Origin: Bacillaceae bacterium OF18-1A
GTDB taxonomy: Bacteria > Bacillota > Bacilli > Bacillales > Bacillaceae_G
DNA length: 64,000 nt
Assembly: GCA_027694045.1 (NCBI GenBank)
Contig: JAQEWB010000002.1
Coordinates: 434,001 to 498,000, forward strand
Direction: 5' to 3'
Shown here piece after piece: positions 8,122-17,090 of the stretch. Made by a program: the position numbers and the translations under genes. Numbering within the stretch: the stretch's first letter is position 1; the number at the start of each line of letters is the position of its first letter. The notes under the pieces are model-generated. The model worked only from the letters and a program-made list of their open reading frames with translations. It had not been told where the DNA came from and searched no databases.

Positions 8122-8979
8122 ATGAAGCAAATTACAAGAAGAACTTTTTTAAAAATCGGAATGCGCACTTGTCTATATTCGTTTATAACTACTAGCATTG
8201 GATACTATTACGCTAAATATATAGAGCCCCATTGGCTCTCCTTTACAAAACACACACTTAAATCACCACTTATACCAAAAAACTTTCATGGTATGAAGAT
8301 TCTGCAATTTAGCGATTTACATCTCGGGTATTATTTCTCGCTACAGCATTTATCCCAAATTGTTTCTAAAATTAATGCTGCAAAACCCGATATTGTCCTT
8401 TTTACTGGCGATCTCATCGATAATTATCAAACGTATACTGACACCCCTTTCGTTGCACCCATTTTAAAAAATATACAAGCACCCTTCGGTAAATTCGCTA
8501 TTTATGGTAATCACGATCACGGAGGATATGGAACTGAATACTATGATCACATTATGCGTGAATCTGGATTTGAACTATTACAAAATAGCGAAAAACGAAT
8601 TCGTTTACTAGATAATGGTGAAATTTCTATTTTCGGTCTTGATGATATACTACTGGGTAAACCAAGAATAAAAGAAACATTGCGACATGCACAACAAAAT
8701 ATTTATACAATTGTTCTTGTTCACGAGCCCGATATTGCCTCACAGATTGCTACATACCCCATAGATCTTCAACTTTCTGGACATAGCCATGGCGGACAAG
8801 TACAAATCCCGTTTTTTGGTGCTATCATTACCCCAGCGCTTGCAAAACAATACGTTGAAGGTTTCTATAACATTCAAGATTTAACTCTCTATGTCAATCG
8901 TGGACTTGGAAGAACGCGTGTCCCATTCCGCTTTATGGCAAAACCTGAGATCACCCTTTTCACTCTTCAGCATTCATAA
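8122..8979 (+). CDS. ykuE: Tat-exported metallophosphoesterase YkuE
   Basis: 285 residues from the ATG at 8122. Seen: a twin-arginine signal (ITRRTFLKIG, residues 4-13) with hydrophobic stretch, then the calcineurin-like fold: FSDLHLG (D,H), FTGDLID (GD), YGNHDHGG (GNHD), HEPD, SGHSHGGQ (GHxH), all metal ligands present. B. subtilis YkuE is exported by TatAyCy and retained at the wall. A TTG seven codons upstream could also start it, but the Tat motif fits the ATG. It stands next to fadH in both genera. Confidence 0.9.
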   Translation: MKQITRRTFLKIGMRTCLYSFITTSIGYYYAKYIEPHWLSFTKHTLKSPLIPKNFHGMKILQFSDLHLGYYFSLQHLSQIVSKINAAKPDIVLFTGDLIDNYQTYTDTPFVAPILKNIQAPFGKFAIYGNHDHGGYGTEYYDHIMRESGFELLQNSEKRIRLLDNGEISIFGLDDILLGKPRIKETLRHAQQNIYTIVLVHEPDIASQIATYPIDLQLSGHSHGGQVQIPFFGAIITPALAKQYVEGFYNIQDLTLYVNRGLGRTRVPFRFMAKPEITLFTLQHS

Positions 8980-9079
8980 CATGTTTCTGCCTATTTTCTT
9001 ATCCATCCTTTCTTGTACGCGCTCATCCACACTCGGTTCACCATATACTAAAAGTGAGTCCAATAAAGGAGGTTTATTC

Positions 9080-9304
9080 ATGTATCCATATTATCAACCA
9101 TTCCCAGTTCGTTCAGCACCTATTGGCCCAGTAGGCGACTCACGATTCTTTCCATTTTTCGGCGTTCCCTTTCTAGCTGGAATTGCTGGCGGGCTACTTG
9201 GTGGAGCACTAGCTTTCGGCCCTCGACCGTTTTATCCACCTTACCCACCACCAGCACCTTATCCTTGTTATGGTGGTCCTTGTCAACAACCATACTATTA
9301 CTAG
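9080..9304 (+). CDS. Pro/Tyr-rich small protein, possible spore coat component
   Basis: 74 residues. Seen: N-terminal YPYYQPFP segment, a Gly/Ala/Leu hydrophobic core (about 30-46, FLAGIAGGLLGGALAFG), and a Pro/Tyr-rich tail with two Cys (PPYPPPAPYPCYGGPC). The ATG at 9080 has a perfect AAAGGAGGTTT. Upstream, CATATACTA (9042-9050) matches the sigma-K -10 pattern CATAnnnTA, though a fitting -35 is not seen. Tyr/Pro/Gly-rich composition is common among coat and exosporium proteins, but no family is recognised. Coat assignment is only an inference. Confidence 0.7.
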   Translation: MYPYYQPFPVRSAPIGPVGDSRFFPFFGVPFLAGIAGGLLGGALAFGPRPFYPPYPPPAPYPCYGGPCQQPYYY

Positions 9305-9423
9305 TTTGAAACAACGATTCATCCAAATACTATTCTCTCAACGGACTACCTATTACACGCTTATAAATAATAACTATTATTGCTACTCATTCTTCCATTT
9401 TTGGAGCATATGAGTAGCAAAAA

Positions 9424-9468
9424 AAAAGGAAAAACCTCTTCATTTTAACAAGAGGTTTTTCCTTTTTT
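9424..9468. terminator. Strong bidirectional terminator after ppk
   Basis: AAGGAAAAACCTCTT / AAGAGGTTTTTCCTT, a perfect 15-bp stem with a 9-nt loop, A-rich on one side and T-rich on the other, ending ppk and the convergent small gene. Confidence 0.9.
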
Positions 9469-9471
9469 ACA

Positions 9472-11583
9472 TTATTCAGCATCTGTATTTTGATACGCCA
9501 TCTTAAACAACTTCACTTGGCTATCAATTTCTTCTGTACTACTACTATTAATAACATAATAGTAGTCACCGTCTTTATTTTGTTCGCGTGTTTTCACATT
9601 ATCAGCTAAAGTAAGCTGTAGAATTGCCTTTATTCTCGCTTTCATTTCAATATCTAAAATTGGGAAGGAGATTTCTACTCGTTTCTCCATATTTCGCGTC
9701 ATCCAATCCGCGGAAGATAAATATATTTTCTCATCTCCATTATGATGGAAATAATAAATACGGCTATGTTCTAAATATCTTCCTACAACACTAACTACAC
9801 GAATATTTTCACTTACATTTGGAATACCAGGTCGTAGGCAACACGTCCCTCGAACAACGAGCTCTACCTTTACTCCAGCTTGTGATGCTTCATACATTTT
9901 TTTTATTAACGGTTTATCTGTTAATGAATTCATCTTAGCGATAATATATCCATTTCCATATTGCTTATGATAACGGATTTCTTCATCTATTAAGTCCATA
10001 AATTGCTCTCTTATATCAAATGGTGCAACAGATAAATGGTGGAAATGTGGTTTTGTTGTATAACCACTCAAATAATTAAAGAAATTTGTTGCATCAACAC
10101 CAAAGTCTTTTCGCGATGTAATATATCCAAAATCAGTATATAACTTCGCTGTTGCATCATTATAATTGCCAGTGCCAAGATGTACGAACCTTTCAATTTT
10201 TCCGTTTCTTCTTCTTACAACTAATGTAATTTTACTATGAGTTTTCAAATGACTTACACCGTAAATAACATGACATCCAGCCTGTTCCAATTCTTTAGCC
10301 CAATGAACATTATTCTCTTCATCAAATCTTGCCTTTAATTCCACTAACACCGTCACTTGTTTTCCTTTTTCAGCCGCTATTTTGAGCGCCTGAATAATCG
10401 GAGAGTCACCACTCACGCGATATAATGTTTGTTTGATCGCAAGTACGTTTGGATCATCTGCCGCATCACGGACAAAATCAACAACTGGCTGAAATGACTC
10501 AAAAGGATGATGTAATAAAATATCATGCTCAATCGCCTTATCAAATACATCTTCTTCATCCCCTAAATCTTGAGGCGGTTGAGGGATAAGAGCTGGATAT
10601 ACAAGGTGTTCATATAAAGGAGCAAGTTTTTTATATAGAGAGAATAGACATGTTAAATCTAACGGTCCATCCATTATATATACATCTTCATCTTTTACTT
10701 CCAATACCTCATATAACAATGCTAATACTCTCTCATCAATGTGTTCTTTCCCGACTTCTAAACGTACAGCAGCTCCCCACTTACGCTTCTTTAATTCTTT
10801 TTCAATTACCTTTAATAAATCCCTTGCACCTTCTTCATGGATTGTTAAATCCGCATTTCGTGTAATACGGAAACGGGTAACAGAAGATACTTTATATCCT
10901 GTGAATAATTTATGGGTAAAACCACTAATTACATCTTCTAATAAAATAAATTTATGTTTTTGTCCTTCACTCGGTAAAAATATGAAACGCTCCAATAAAG
11001 AAGGAACTTGTACAATTCCTAACTTCGTACGATTCTCTTCCTCCACTTGCTTCTCATCATATAAAAGAGTAGCTAAATTCAAACTTTTATTTAATAACAT
11101 TGGAAACGGACGATACGCATCAATAGCTACAGGCGTTAACACTGGAAAAATCTGTTCATCGAAGTACTCTTCTATAAATTCTCTCTGTTCTTTCGTCAAA
11201 TCTTGAAATGTTAAACGCTCAATCCCCTCTAACTCGAGCGCTGGTAATACATAATTTGTATATGTGTTATATTGTACAGTCATTAATTCATGGGCTTTTA
11301 TCGCAATCTTATTTAACTGCTTTTTTGGTGTTAAACCTGCTTTATTTTCAGGTTGATTAAAACCAGCGCTCACTTGATCCTTCAATCCAGCTACGCGTAC
11401 CATAAAAAATTCATCTAAATTCGAACTAAAAATACTAATAAATTTTAACCTTTCCAAAAGTGGATTACTTTCATCTTGCGCCTCTTGTAGCACACGTTCA
11501 TTAAATGCTAACCAACTTAATTCTCGATTATTGTAATAAGCTGTATCATTTAAATTTACTATATTCCCCTTCAACAATTCCAT
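9472..11583 (-). CDS. ppk: Polyphosphate kinase 1
   Basis: 703 residues from the ATG at 11583 (a GTG three codons earlier leaves no room for its ribosome site). PPK1 makes inorganic polyphosphate from ATP reversibly. Seen: N domain YYNNRELSWLAFNERVLQEA, head-domain middle, and the two phospholipase-D-like C domains with HHPFESFQPVVDFVRDAA, LKTHSKITLVVRR (HxK), FVHLGTGNYND (phospho-His region) and HSRIYYFHHNG. All landmarks are present and length is normal (about 690-720). Lies 108 nt downstream of ppx on the same strand, likely one operon, so synthesis and degradation enzymes are co-expressed. Confidence 0.97.
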   Translation of the reverse strand: MELLKGNIVNLNDTAYYNNRELSWLAFNERVLQEAQDESNPLLERLKFISIFSSNLDEFFMVRVAGLKDQVSAGFNQPENKAGLTPKKQLNKIAIKAHELMTVQYNTYTNYVLPALELEGIERLTFQDLTKEQREFIEEYFDEQIFPVLTPVAIDAYRPFPMLLNKSLNLATLLYDEKQVEEENRTKLGIVQVPSLLERFIFLPSEGQKHKFILLEDVISGFTHKLFTGYKVSSVTRFRITRNADLTIHEEGARDLLKVIEKELKKRKWGAAVRLEVGKEHIDERVLALLYEVLEVKDEDVYIMDGPLDLTCLFSLYKKLAPLYEHLVYPALIPQPPQDLGDEEDVFDKAIEHDILLHHPFESFQPVVDFVRDAADDPNVLAIKQTLYRVSGDSPIIQALKIAAEKGKQVTVLVELKARFDEENNVHWAKELEQAGCHVIYGVSHLKTHSKITLVVRRRNGKIERFVHLGTGNYNDATAKLYTDFGYITSRKDFGVDATNFFNYLSGYTTKPHFHHLSVAPFDIREQFMDLIDEEIRYHKQYGNGYIIAKMNSLTDKPLIKKMYEASQAGVKVELVVRGTCCLRPGIPNVSENIRVVSVVGRYLEHSRIYYFHHNGDEKIYLSSADWMTRNMEKRVEISFPILDIEMKARIKAILQLTLADNVKTREQNKDGDYYYVINSSSTEEIDSQVKLFKMAYQNTDAE

Positions 11584-11691
11584 TCTCTTCACACTTCCCT
11601 TTGAAACTTTTTCACTATAATTTAGTTACTTTTATTTTATCAAATTACAATATTCCAAAGTGTAAATTTTTTGTAAAGACATACGTACAAC

Positions 11692-13239
11692 TTAATGTTT
11701 CAATTCAAATAATAAGTTAATATTCGTTTTTAGCACTCTTTCAAGCTGTTTTTTTTGTTTTTCAGCTTGTACTTTTTCTGCTAATGCTGATCGTTCACAT
11801 AAGATTCTAAATGTTAATCCATCTGTGCTTTCTGTTATAGATATCGTATCAACAAGTAATCTTTGCCTCACATTTAAAGCAGCTGAGAATTGTAAAACAG
11901 CCCCTAATAAACGAATTTTTTTTTGTTCATTTTTATCAAACCATCCTTCAAACGGAGACAGATGTTGCTTAAATAACATTTTTGATTTATAAGATGCAAT
12001 AAGCGCTAATCTAACTCGATCTTTATGCATCATTCCATCAATTGTTTTATTCGCTAGTAAATAAAACGTATGTAAGCGGCTCGCTTCTTCATCTATGTAT
12101 TTCCCTATATTAAATACTTTCGCTGCTTGGTGGAATACTTCCCAATCTTTTACTGACATAGAGATGAGCCCTGCTTCTTCAAGTTGTTGACAAATTAATC
12201 TTCCATGTTTAATAAGCTGAATTACAAATTCCATATCTATTTCATATTCATGTGATAATAAATGTAAACTTTCCTCTACTACGTTTGGATAATATGAAAT
12301 CCCTAAATCCTTCGTCAATTCTTCATAGAAAACACCTTCTCTTAATCCTTTTCTACTTAATACAAATGCCGGTGCCTCTATAACGTTTACAAGCGTATGG
12401 AATACTTCGACCGCTGGAATAATTGTATCTGCTCGATCTTTTGCCAGTCCTTCTAACTTTTGAAGTTCGATGAACGATAATTTTTCCAATTCATCTTTTA
12501 CATTTTTTATATCTTCTTCTTTCATTTTGTATAAGTGTAATCCTGCTATCGGATAAAAAATTAAATTTTGATGGATTTTTACTAAGTTCCTCGCACTACC
12601 ACCAATTGCTATAAGAGGCAATTGCTTATTGATTAACCATGGTAACGTTCGAAATTGATTCTCTAAATACATTTGAATCTTTTCTAATTCGTCTTGAGTA
12701 GGGATATCATCTTTAATAAATTGTTGCTTTAAAGAAAGCGCCCCAAAAGGAAAACTATGGTACTCTAAAATCTCTCTATTCCTAAAGTATGTAACTTCTG
12801 TACTTCCCCCACCAATATCTACTGTTATACCTTCTGAAAATGAGGTAGAGTTCATAACTGCTAAATAGCCGTAACGTGCTTCCTCATATTCTGATAATAC
12901 TCTCAGAATAAAGTCTGTTTGCCCTTCAACAAGTAGTTTTATTTCTTCTTGATTTTCAGCCTGTCTAATTGTTGCTGTTGCAACACACAGTACATGGTGT
13001 AACTGGTGAAACCTTGTACTTTCTTGAAATTGCAATAATGTTTGTAGCAATACTTCTATTCCTTCTTTCATCAATACACCCTCGATTAAATAATTCCTTA
13101 ACCGGGCAACCACTTTCGTATTTTCAATTTCTTTATAAAATCCTCCATTTTGCTTTTCATAAATAACTAAACGCATCGTATTAGATCCAATATCTATAAT
13201 CGCATATTGTTGTTTTAATATTTCTTTCAAACTTCTCAC
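11692..13239 (-). CDS. ppx: Exopolyphosphatase (Ppx/GppA family)
   Basis: 515 residues from a GTG at 13239. The frame is open 32 codons further up, but that part is hydrophobic, lacks a ribosome site and precedes the conserved start. It hydrolyses terminal phosphate from polyphosphate, or pppGpp. Seen: actin-like ATPase fold with YAIIDIGSNTMRLVIYE (phosphate 1) and GITVDIGGGSTEV (phosphate 2), IAIGGSARNL, then an HD-like helical C-terminal domain (about 310-510). The ribosome site before the GTG is weak, so the exact start is uncertain. Transcribed first in the ppx-ppk pair. Confidence 0.92.
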   Translation of the reverse strand: MRSLKEILKQQYAIIDIGSNTMRLVIYEKQNGGFYKEIENTKVVARLRNYLIEGVLMKEGIEVLLQTLLQFQESTRFHQLHHVLCVATATIRQAENQEEIKLLVEGQTDFILRVLSEYEEARYGYLAVMNSTSFSEGITVDIGGGSTEVTYFRNREILEYHSFPFGALSLKQQFIKDDIPTQDELEKIQMYLENQFRTLPWLINKQLPLIAIGGSARNLVKIHQNLIFYPIAGLHLYKMKEEDIKNVKDELEKLSFIELQKLEGLAKDRADTIIPAVEVFHTLVNVIEAPAFVLSRKGLREGVFYEELTKDLGISYYPNVVEESLHLLSHEYEIDMEFVIQLIKHGRLICQQLEEAGLISMSVKDWEVFHQAAKVFNIGKYIDEEASRLHTFYLLANKTIDGMMHKDRVRLALIASYKSKMLFKQHLSPFEGWFDKNEQKKIRLLGAVLQFSAALNVRQRLLVDTISITESTDGLTFRILCERSALAEKVQAEKQKKQLERVLKTNINLLFELKH

Positions 13240-13406
13240 TCTTTCGTTATGAAATTTCAAAATACATTCTATCACTATTATACAAAATAGTTGTTTTTTG
13301 TAACAATATTGCTTTAATATTGAAAATATATACAATCACTTTTTGCATATAATAAAAACCTCTTTTATTTATGGTATAATAATGAAAAATTGAAAGGAGA
13401 TTCAAT

Positions 13407-13865
13407 ATGAAACCTTCACAACCACAATCTCAATTACAAAACCAACATTCTATTAATCGACTAGCTCAATCTATTTTCGTTGTGAATCGTCATGCCAAAG
13501 CTGCAACTAACCCTAAATATTTATATTGGTTAAAAAAGGCAGCTCTAGAACGTTTAATTACTGAAAAAAAAGCAATTAAAGAAGGATTACATTTTTCTAG
13601 AAATCCACGTTTTAGCCAACAACAATCTGATGTTCTTATACGTTTGGGCGATTACTTTTTCCATATCCCTCCTACGAAAGAAGATTTTCGAATCCTACCA
13701 CATCTTGGTCACCTTGAATCCTCCTATCGAAACCCGAAAACAACATTATCTTTAACAGTAGCAAAGAAAACACTTCAAGATTATATTGGTCCTGAAGCAC
13801 TGAAACAAGAAAAAAAATTAAATGAACCTGTTCCATGGTATAGTCGTACGTATACAAAAAAATAA
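13407..13865 (+). CDS. ykyB: YkyB family protein
   Basis: 152 residues, similar along its length to B. subtilis YkyB (154). Seen: FVVNRHAKAATNPKYLYWLK, KEGLHFSRNPRFSQQQSDVL, GDYFFHIPPTKEDF and HLGHLESSYRNPKT. The basic, Tyr/His-rich composition hints at nucleic-acid contact, but the family has no assigned function. The ATG has AAAGGAGAT upstream. It converges with ykyA and shares a terminator. Confidence 0.9.
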   Translation: MKPSQPQSQLQNQHSINRLAQSIFVVNRHAKAATNPKYLYWLKKAALERLITEKKAIKEGLHFSRNPRFSQQQSDVLIRLGDYFFHIPPTKEDFRILPHLGHLESSYRNPKTTLSLTVAKKTLQDYIGPEALKQEKKLNEPVPWYSRTYTKK

Positions 13866-13905
13866 AACAGTTTGGCCTTTATTAGGCCAAACTGTTTTAT
13901 TTTTT
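13863..13905. terminator. Bidirectional terminator ykyB/ykyA
   Basis: AATAAAACAGTTTGGCC / GGCCAAACTGTTTTATT, a perfect 17-bp stem with a short loop and T tract. It overlaps the ykyA stop. Confidence 0.92.
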
Positions 13906-14559
13906 CTCTTCTTTAATTTTAATATTTGCTTGTTTATAAAATGCAACTTTTTCTGCATTATAAGACTTTGTGAATTCATTAAACTTATCTTTTTCTGACT
14001 CAATATCCTTATAGGATTGGTTTATTACTTTTACTTTTTCACTAATATCTTTTAATTTCGCACCTTTATCTTGTAACATCGTATATAATTCTTTTTCTTG
14101 TTTTAAAGATTTATTGTAATTATCATACATTTTATTAAATGAATCATGTCGTTTCTCATACGTATTTTTCACTTTTTCTGCTTGATCTTTCAACTTATTA
14201 TCTTCAATTTTCTTCACATACTTATCAACTGATTTCACTTCTTCTTGCGCTTTATTTAAAGCGTCTTTTTCTTTTGTAAGTACTTTCTCTCGCTCAGTTG
14301 TGTTTTTTACCGCTTGATTCAACTTTTCTTTAACAGCCTGATTATTATCTTTTCCTTCTTGAACAATTTGATTATATAATTCTTGTCCTTCTTTCTCTAA
14401 ACTCTCAAGCTTTTTTGCATCTTCAAACATTGTTTTTTCTTGCTTAGCAGCATTTTCAAACGCAACATATAACTCCTCTTCTGGTTTCGGTCCAAAACAA
14501 CCAGCTAATAAAGTCATTGATAATGCCGTCACAATTGCTAATTTACTATATTTCAACAT
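13897..14559 (-). CDS. ykyA: YkyA family lipoprotein
   Basis: 220 residues. Seen: lipoprotein signal with lipobox LLAGC (Cys about residue 21), then a highly charged, almost entirely helical coiled-coil body (about 40-205) rich in Lys/Glu. This matches the putative cell-wall-binding lipoprotein family YkyA found next to pdhA in B. subtilis. It is anchored to the outer face of the membrane; function unknown. The ATG at 14559 follows AGGAGGAAAAG. Confidence 0.87.
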   Translation of the reverse strand: MLKYSKLAIVTALSMTLLAGCFGPKPEEELYVAFENAAKQEKTMFEDAKKLESLEKEGQELYNQIVQEGKDNNQAVKEKLNQAVKNTTEREKVLTKEKDALNKAQEEVKSVDKYVKKIEDNKLKDQAEKVKNTYEKRHDSFNKMYDNYNKSLKQEKELYTMLQDKGAKLKDISEKVKVINQSYKDIESEKDKFNEFTKSYNAEKVAFYKQANIKIKEEKK

Positions 14560-15117
14560 CTTTTCCTCCTACTTATAAATGATCAACGTGTAAAAAGCTA
14601 TAAAAATTATATAATCTTGCTTTACACTCTTATCTTTTCACGAAGATCATTACTATTGTTTATTATGCTTGTACCAGTTCATTACCTAAAAATTACCTAT
14701 GTATTACATTAAAATACAACAGAATTTATCACAGCTATACTAATTAGAAGAACAACAATAATACTTCACCTGATAAAAGATGATCGTTGGTCTCTCACGT
14801 CTATCATTCTATCAGTCCCCTTCCAACTTTCTAGCAAATAATCCCTTTGTCTATTTTACACAGTACAATTGCTCTCTCGCAACAATTTACAAATATTCTT
14901 TTCATTTCCTAAAAAGGAAAAGTGTAGAGTATGCTCTCCTCTACACTTTTAAAATGAAACACATTGTGCAAAATGCATTGACACATCCACCATAATTATA
15001 TGCTTATTTCATATATTTTTAAAGACTTTTATTACAAAGAAAGTTATTTTCGTAATAAAAGTCAAAAAAATGTTACATTCAAAACTTCTTTAAATCATAC
15101 TTCTTTAAATCAAAGTT
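14560..15117. other. Intergenic region with one strong hairpin
   Basis: No credible gene. It holds the ykyA promoter region. At 14917-14950 there is a perfect 12-bp inverted repeat AAAAGTGTAGAG / CTCTACACTTTT with a roughly 10-nt loop. It has no obvious cognate gene and may terminate an unannotated minus-strand transcript. Tiny reading frames here (for example a 24-codon, 4-Cys frame on the minus strand) lack good ribosome sites. Confidence 0.5.
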
Positions 15118-15771
15118 TCACTTATCCTCTTGCAAATTTCTATACTGGTACAATTGATTTTGTGCCTTTCTTAACAATTCTTCAAAAGTTTTTCCTTCTA
15201 CTGGATAACTAGCAGCTCCAAATAATAGAGTCACATTTAGTAAACCAGCTTCTATTTCACTTTCAACATTTTTCATTAATCGGTTTGTTATTGTCGATTT
15301 TTCATGACCATTATCAATCGCTACAATAACATACTTATTTTCATCCCATTTAGTGACAACATCACCTTTCCGAATTGTCTTTACAATAGTACGTTCCAAT
15401 TTTTGTACTAGCACTTCCAATCGTTTTTCTTGTACTGTGTCTTTTATCCCTTCCCATTCTTTTACCGAAAGGATGTACACTGTAATATTATGAGAATCTC
15501 GCTCCGATAAAGCAGCTACTTTCTCAAAAAAATCAACAACAAAATCGTTGCTCGCCATTCCACCCACTTCCGCATTTGTGCGTTCACTCGCTTTTTTATC
15601 ATACCAATGTCCGAAATAGCAGCTTAGTATCATTTGCAATATATAAATAATAAAGACGGTATAAAATGATCGTGAATCCAGTTTTGTAATTACATCTTGA
15701 AGTGCAATCCACTCTGTAACTGCCACTGTATTCCCAAGTAATATTCCACTGATTTTCCCTTTATATTTCAT
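15118..15771 (-). CDS. Membrane protein with degenerate GGDEF-like domain
   Basis: 217 residues. Seen: two hydrophobic segments (about 8-24 and 36-53, SFYTVFIIYILQMILSCYFG), a linker, then a GGDEF-fold domain (about 75-210) recognisable from IRKGDVVTKWDENKYVIVAI, at the position of R-x-G-G-D-E-F, and LLFGAASYPVEGKTFEELLRKA, the typical C-terminal part. The signature is WDENK, so the GG and catalytic acidic residues are lost. It is unlikely to make c-di-GMP and may bind a nucleotide or a partner. The ATG has AGGAGGAG upstream. Confidence 0.8.
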   Translation of the reverse strand: MKYKGKISGILLGNTVAVTEWIALQDVITKLDSRSFYTVFIIYILQMILSCYFGHWYDKKASERTNAEVGGMASNDFVVDFFEKVAALSERDSHNITVYILSVKEWEGIKDTVQEKRLEVLVQKLERTIVKTIRKGDVVTKWDENKYVIVAIDNGHEKSTITNRLMKNVESEIEAGLLNVTLLFGAASYPVEGKTFEELLRKAQNQLYQYRNLQEDK

Positions 15772-15937
15772 ACTTCTCCTCCTTTTATACTAATATATGT
15801 TTCTATAACAATAATGTTTTTCTACAAAATAAAAAATGTACATATTCAATGTACATTTCCGCTTAAGCTTGTATACCTTTTTCATCCTATTTCATATATA
15901 TACTATATATCGTTTTTAGAAAGGAGCGCCTTATATA

Positions 15938-16168
15938 TTGCAAAAAGAAAATCTATCAGATAATATGCGTTTACTAGCAGGTTTTCTATTATCATTAAAG
16001 TTACTTTTTAACTCTTTCGGAATAAACTTTATTACAAACGATCAGATTGACGCTATTGTAAATGTTATTTCATTTCTATTCATTCTATATTTCGGCTATA
16101 AAAATAATTACGTTGGAAAAAAAGGAATCGAACAAAAGAAAATACTCAAAAAACACAACCTTCATTAA
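15938..16168 (+). CDS. Holin-like small membrane protein
   Basis: 76 residues from a TTG behind AAAGGAGCG. Seen: an amphipathic N-terminus, a hydrophobic segment (about 10-28), a short loop NFITNDQIDAIVNVI, a second hydrophobic segment (about 40-56), then a lysine-rich tail (KKGIEQKKILKKH). Two membrane spans plus a basic tail is the layout of SPP1/phiLC3-type holins. No endolysin or phage gene is near, so it may be a domesticated holin or an unrelated membrane peptide. Confidence 0.7.
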   Translation: MQKENLSDNMRLLAGFLLSLKLLFNSFGINFITNDQIDAIVNVISFLFILYFGYKNNYVGKKGIEQKKILKKHNLH

Positions 16169-16198
16169 AAAAGGAACCTTTCGCACAGGTTCCTTTCT
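16167..16198. terminator. Bidirectional terminator
   Basis: AAAGGAACCT / AGGTTCCTTT stem with a 7-nt loop, between the holin-like gene and the converging gene at 16200. Confidence 0.88.
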
Positions 16199-16199
16199 A

Positions 16200-16700
16200 T
16201 CACTGGCGCACAACAACTTCATTCGTTTGCAGTGGACCATATGAAATTCCATTATATTGAAATGTATATGTAGCCTGAAATAATGCGTTCTTGAGAGCTT
16301 TGTCTTTATTTGCTTTTATTTTACAAATTAGTTCTACCTTCTCATTCGGTAACAAATTATCGATCCGCCACCTTACAAGCCGAAATAAAAGCTCACTCAT
16401 CCCCTTATTAACCTTTAAGGAGTTTGGAATATATGCAAAATAATCTCGAATCATATGACTTACAACAACTCGTGAAATCATTTCAATTCCTTTATTCTCA
16501 ACTTCTATTCGAATCATAAGCATGTCATCCGCGTCATAGGTCAGTTCATATGAAAATTTTTCTTTATACATACTACGGATTTGTAATGTAACTGCTACAT
16601 TAGGAAGTTCATTTTCCTTTTTTGAACCATCAATCCACAATACCGGTTGTAACGGTATTACCTGCATTCCTTGACCCGAAATTCGTTTCCATATTTTCAT
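16200..16700 (-). CDS. DUF11-like single-domain protein
   Basis: 166 residues without a signal peptide. Seen: a beta-rich domain with a DUF11-type pattern: RIEVENKGIEMISRVVVSHMI, then YIPNSLKVNKG, then WRIDNLLPNEKVELICKIK (tN-G..., p-GS..., w..l-L.p-G..). DUF11 usually occurs as tandem repeats in large secreted wall proteins, whereas here it is a short stand-alone protein. The N-terminal 25 residues are unlike the rest. The start at 16700 precedes a weak GAGGTG site. Function unknown. Confidence 0.7.
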   Translation of the reverse strand: MKIWKRISGQGMQVIPLQPVLWIDGSKKENELPNVAVTLQIRSMYKEKFSYELTYDADDMLMIRIEVENKGIEMISRVVVSHMIRDYFAYIPNSLKVNKGMSELLFRLVRWRIDNLLPNEKVELICKIKANKDKALKNALFQATYTFQYNGISYGPLQTNEVVVRQ

Positions 16701-17090
16701 AATATATATTCACCTCATTTCAGATGTATCATCCATACAACCTTATTTTGCTGCTCTACACAAAATGATTAAAGCTTGTTATAAACGATATTTCATATTT
16801 CTCTTCCTTTTATCCTATTCGACAATATTAAGAAAAAACCATTTTTCATCTATTAACAGGGGGTATTCTGCTTAGAATATTTTTTTACAATTTCCTTCAT
16901 TGACTGTATAACAATCTTAAGTATTTCCACACATTTTTTGACGGACGAAAAAGTTTGCCTTTTAGTCAAATTTGACTATAATATTCTTTATGGTATATTC
17001 GTGCACTTATAAAAGAGACTGTATATTAACTTTTTATGCACTATACTCAAAACTTAATATAGTTTACTTATTATTAAAGGAGGTTTATAT
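16701..17090. other. Intergenic region upstream of the pump
   Basis: 390 bp without a credible gene. Apart from the promoter/operator at 16954-16982 and the pump ribosome site, AAAGGAGG near 17079, no other structure was recognised. Confidence 0.5.
16954..16982 (+). promoter_or_regulatory. Promoter with palindromic operator for the DHA2 pump
   Basis: TATAAT (16977-16982) lies 17 bp after TTTGCC (16954-16959). The spacer holds a perfect palindrome AGTCAAATTTGACT (16964-16977). This is the classic position for a repressor blocking RNA polymerase, and drug pumps are commonly repressor-controlled. The cognate regulator is not proven; the PadR gene at 19980 is a candidate. Confidence 0.6.

Noticed and set aside
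13240..13335. Upstream extension of ppx to 547 residues
   Set aside because: The extra residues are hydrophobic and unlike the family start; no ribosome site is present.
14780..15212. Two plus-strand frames in the gap after ykyA
   Set aside because: Low-complexity composition, no ribosome site, and partly antisense to the GGDEF gene.
15938..16168. Prophage remnant suggested by the holin-like gene
   Set aside because: No endolysin, structural gene or attachment site nearby; a lone holin-like peptide is not enough.
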